A stretch of 8,188 bases of DNA from Chloroflexota bacterium (GTDB taxonomy: Bacteria; Chloroflexota; Anaerolineae; Aggregatilineales; Phototrophicaceae): assembly GCA_010092805.1 (NCBI GenBank), contig JAADYY010000498.1, positions 1-8,188 of the forward strand. Reading direction: 5' to 3'. The notes under the pieces are model-generated. The model searched no databases and was not told the origin of the DNA. It was given only the letters and a program-made list of their open reading frames with translations. Shown here in pieces: positions 6,077 through 8,188 of this stretch. A program made the position numbers and the translations under genes. The number at the start of each line of letters is the position of its first letter. The first letter of the stretch is position 1.

Positions 6077-7912
6077 TCAATCCTGGCGGTAATGCTGTGC
6101 CTGAGTCCGGTACAGATGCGCGTACAGCCCATCCTGGGCCAGCAGCAGATCATGCGTGCCGTGCTCGGCAATCCGCCCGTCGTCCAGCACGTAGATGGTA
6201 TCGGCCATTTTCACGGTGGAGAGCCGGTGGCTGATGATGATCCCCGACCGGCCCGCCACAATCTGCCGAAACCGATCAAACACCGCCTGTTCAGACAGCA
6301 CATCGAGCGCGCTTGTCGGTTCATCCAACACGATCAACTGCGTGTCGCGGACAAACGCGCGCGCCAACGCGATCTTCTGCCACTGCCCCACACTCAATTC
6401 CTGGCCACCGAAATAATTGCCCAGCACGGTCTGATAGCCGTCGGCCAGCTCTGCGATGATTTCATCCGCGCCTGCCGCCCGCGCCGCCCCTGTGATCGCC
6501 GCGTCGGTCGCTGGCTTGTCATCGGCGCTCAGCTCGATATTGCCCAGCCAGATGTTCTCCCAGGCGGTCGTCTGAAAGCGGCTGTAATCCTGAAACTGCA
6601 CAGTGAGCGCCCGCCGTAGCGCCGCCACATCGAAATCGCGTAGATCAATCCCATCGATGGTGATGCGCCCGGCGGTCGGGTCATATAGACGGCACAGCAG
6701 CTTGACCAGCGTTGTCTTGCCCGCGCCGTTTTCACCCACCAGCGCGATAATCTCGCCGGGTTTGATCGTCAGGTTGACGCCATCGAGGACGAGTGTTTCG
6801 CGTTGGGAGTAATGGAAGCTGACATTCTCGAAACAGACGCCGCGCTGAATCGGGTTTGGGATCGGTTGCGGTTGTTCGGGGCTGCGAATGTTCACATTCA
6901 GCCCTAGAAACTGCTGGTAATCGCGCAGGAAAATCGTGTGTTCGTAGATTTGCCCCAACCGCCCCAACAGACTCTGAAAAGTGTTTTGGCCGCGCTGAAA
7001 CGCCTGGAACGCGACCACCAACTCACCTATCGAGAGCCGCCCTTGCAGCGCATCGCCAATGATCACGTACAGCGCGCCAAACAACGCGGCCACCGTGACG
7101 ATTTGAATCACAAGTTCGATGAGCACCTGCCGCGAAACCAGCCGCAGCCGTTCACGGCGCAGCCGCGCCCGCAATGATTGAAACCGCGCCGAGAAAAACC
7201 CGCCCAACCCAAACAGGCGCAGTTCCTTCGCGAAGCCTTCATAGGTGATCAGGATGTTGAGGTAATTGGTGCGCCGCTCGACTTCGCTGGTGCGCCGCCG
7301 CCACTCAAGCATCTGCCGCGCGAACCGCATCCGCACAAACAAGATCGGTATGCCGCTCGCAAACAGCAGCAGCGGCGTCCACAGGCTCAGCGCCAGCAGC
7401 AGCCCCGCGATCCCAACCAAAGTGAGGCCGTCGCGGATGGTTTGCAGCAGGTTGTTGACGATTTGCTGCGGACGAAAGGGCGCTTCCGCCTGCACGCGAT
7501 GCAAATGATCGTAAAACTGCTGATTCTCGTAGTATTCTAGCCCGATCTCGATGGACTTGGCGTGGATTGTTGTGAGGACATGATCAGCGACTGCAAGCTG
7601 CTGCCCCTGTGTGATCAGGGTGCCGAGGGTGCCCAGGGCGACATTGAAAAACGTCACCCCACCGACCAGCAGCACCAACCCAACAATCGCGTTGACCTCG
7701 GCAGCAGAGCCGCCGCCCACTTCGATGGCCGCAGCCACCGCATCGATCATCTCGCCAGTGAAGTAGAGAATCAAGACGGGGGAAAGGCTTTGCAGCAGGA
7801 TCAAACACGCCGACGCAATCGTCCAGCGCCGACTGCTCACCCAAACCAATTGAATCGCTCGCCACAGGCTGTCGAAGCCGTCGCGGGCGCGTTCGCGCAA
7901 CGCAGCGATCAT
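6077..7912 (-). CDS. ABC transporter, fused permease/ATP-binding half-transporter (exporter type)
   Basis: 611-aa exporter-type half-transporter expected to work as a dimer in the cytoplasmic membrane. The N-terminal membrane domain covers about residues 1-340, with hydrophobic segments at about 30-52, 76-101, 159-178, 179-197 and 264-287. The nucleotide-binding domain follows at about 358-600: Walker A GENGAGKTT at 393-401, Q-loop FQDYSRF at about 440-446, signature LSVGQ at 506-510, Walker B LIVLDE at 526-531 with D-loop SALD, and switch histidine SHRLS at 561-565. All catalytic elements are intact. An in-frame TGA lies two codons before the ATG, so the start cannot lie further upstream; the Shine-Dalgarno site is weak. 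It is 57 bp downstream of a glycosyltransferase gene on the same strand. The substrate is unknown: lipid, glycoconjugate and peptide export are all possible. It is not the missing ATPase of the importer, being a fused exporter on the opposite strand. Confidence 0.95.
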   Translation of the reverse strand: MIAALRERARDGFDSLWRAIQLVWVSSRRWTIASACLILLQSLSPVLILYFTGEMIDAVAAAIEVGGGSAAEVNAIVGLVLLVGGVTFFNVALGTLGTLITQGQQLAVADHVLTTIHAKSIEIGLEYYENQQFYDHLHRVQAEAPFRPQQIVNNLLQTIRDGLTLVGIAGLLLALSLWTPLLLFASGIPILFVRMRFARQMLEWRRRTSEVERRTNYLNILITYEGFAKELRLFGLGGFFSARFQSLRARLRRERLRLVSRQVLIELVIQIVTVAALFGALYVIIGDALQGRLSIGELVVAFQAFQRGQNTFQSLLGRLGQIYEHTIFLRDYQQFLGLNVNIRSPEQPQPIPNPIQRGVCFENVSFHYSQRETLVLDGVNLTIKPGEIIALVGENGAGKTTLVKLLCRLYDPTAGRITIDGIDLRDFDVAALRRALTVQFQDYSRFQTTAWENIWLGNIELSADDKPATDAAITGAARAAGADEIIAELADGYQTVLGNYFGGQELSVGQWQKIALARAFVRDTQLIVLDEPTSALDVLSEQAVFDRFRQIVAGRSGIIISHRLSTVKMADTIYVLDDGRIAEHGTHDLLLAQDGLYAHLYRTQAQHYRQD

Positions 7913-7969
7913 CGATCAGCGCGCCTGCGCCTATGACGTAACAGCATCGACGCCCCAAACCTACGCTGA

Positions 7970-8188
7970 TTACTCACCGCGCCGCTCGCCAATGACCTGC
8001 GCGTACACATCGGCCAGCTTGGCCCCGATCTGCGGCCAGGCGTATTTCACTTCGACTTTCGCACGCCCGCTGCGACCCATCTGCCGCGCGCGCTCCCGAT
8101 CTGTGAGCATGATTTCCAGCTTTTCTACCAAGTCATCAACGTCACCCGGCGCGACCAACAAGCCATCTTCGCCCTCGCTGACGACACC
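7970..8188 (-). CDS. Glycosyltransferase, GT4-type, C-terminal fragment (cut by window edge)
   Basis: The last 72 codons of a gene that continues beyond the right edge; the frame is open to base 8188, so no start is visible. The visible residues resemble the C-terminal domain of GT4 (GT-B fold) glycosyltransferases, which transfer sugars from nucleotide-sugar donors. They run from the EGEDGLLVAPGD loop, which follows the donor-binding site in this family, through DLVEKLEIMLTDRERARQMG and GRAKVEVKYAWPQIGAKL to LADVYAQVI at the end. The stop TAA lies 57 bp before the exporter start, so the two may be co-transcribed. Donor and acceptor cannot be inferred from this fragment. Confidence 0.82.
   Translation of the reverse strand, partial: GVVSEGEDGLLVAPGDVDDLVEKLEIMLTDRERARQMGRSGRAKVEVKYAWPQIGAKLADVYAQVIGERRGE

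Noticed and set aside
5969..6619. A 216-codon plus-strand open frame running from the end of the OppC gene into the exporter gene.
   Set aside because: It is antisense to the conserved nucleotide-binding domain of the exporter and crosses the intergenic inverted repeat; no domain is recognisable.
7915..7970. A 7-bp inverted repeat (ATCAGCG / CGCTGAT) spanning the gap between the glycosyltransferase and exporter genes.
   Set aside because: Short arms with a 42-nt loop are expected by chance and no supporting regulatory motif is seen.

Overview
The window reads as a stretch of GC-rich bacterial chromosome (roughly 60% GC by eye) with two transcription units converging near position 6050. No rRNA, tRNA, CRISPR, insertion sequence or phage gene is visible. 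The taxon cannot be proven from the sequence. The style of the family-5 solute-binding proteins and the gene mix are compatible with an environmental Chloroflexota-type bacterium, but this is a low-confidence inference.

Plus strand, 1-6018: an Opp/Dpp-type ABC importer locus. It holds two tandem paralogous family-5 solute-binding protein genes (1-1551, cut by the left edge, and 1707-3326), an OppB/DppB-type permease (3352-4326), a PIG-L/LmbE-like protein (4357-5103) and an OppC/DppC-type permease (5107-6018). The last four genes are separated by only 25, 30 and 3 bp and look like one operon. The two permeases should form the membrane channel, and the two binding proteins should deliver peptide-like or other ligands to it. 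The usual ATPase genes (OppD/OppF) are absent between these genes and the end of the unit, so they must lie upstream or elsewhere. A strong plus-strand-specific RNA hairpin lies directly after the first binding-protein gene, and a perfect 10-bp inverted repeat closes the operon.

Minus strand, 8188-6077: the C-terminal end of a GT4-type glycosyltransferase (cut by the right edge), then after 57 bp a complete fused ABC exporter half-transporter (611 aa). This unit could concern glycoconjugate assembly or export, but the pairing alone does not prove it.

The most notable point is the PIG-L-like protein between the two permease genes. Its fold motifs are recognisable, but the residues that normally bind zinc and catalyse deacetylation (AHPDDE and HPDH) are replaced by ASFGLE and DPDR, so it is probably not a conventional zinc deacetylase. 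The rest of the window is fairly ordinary transport and envelope metabolism.
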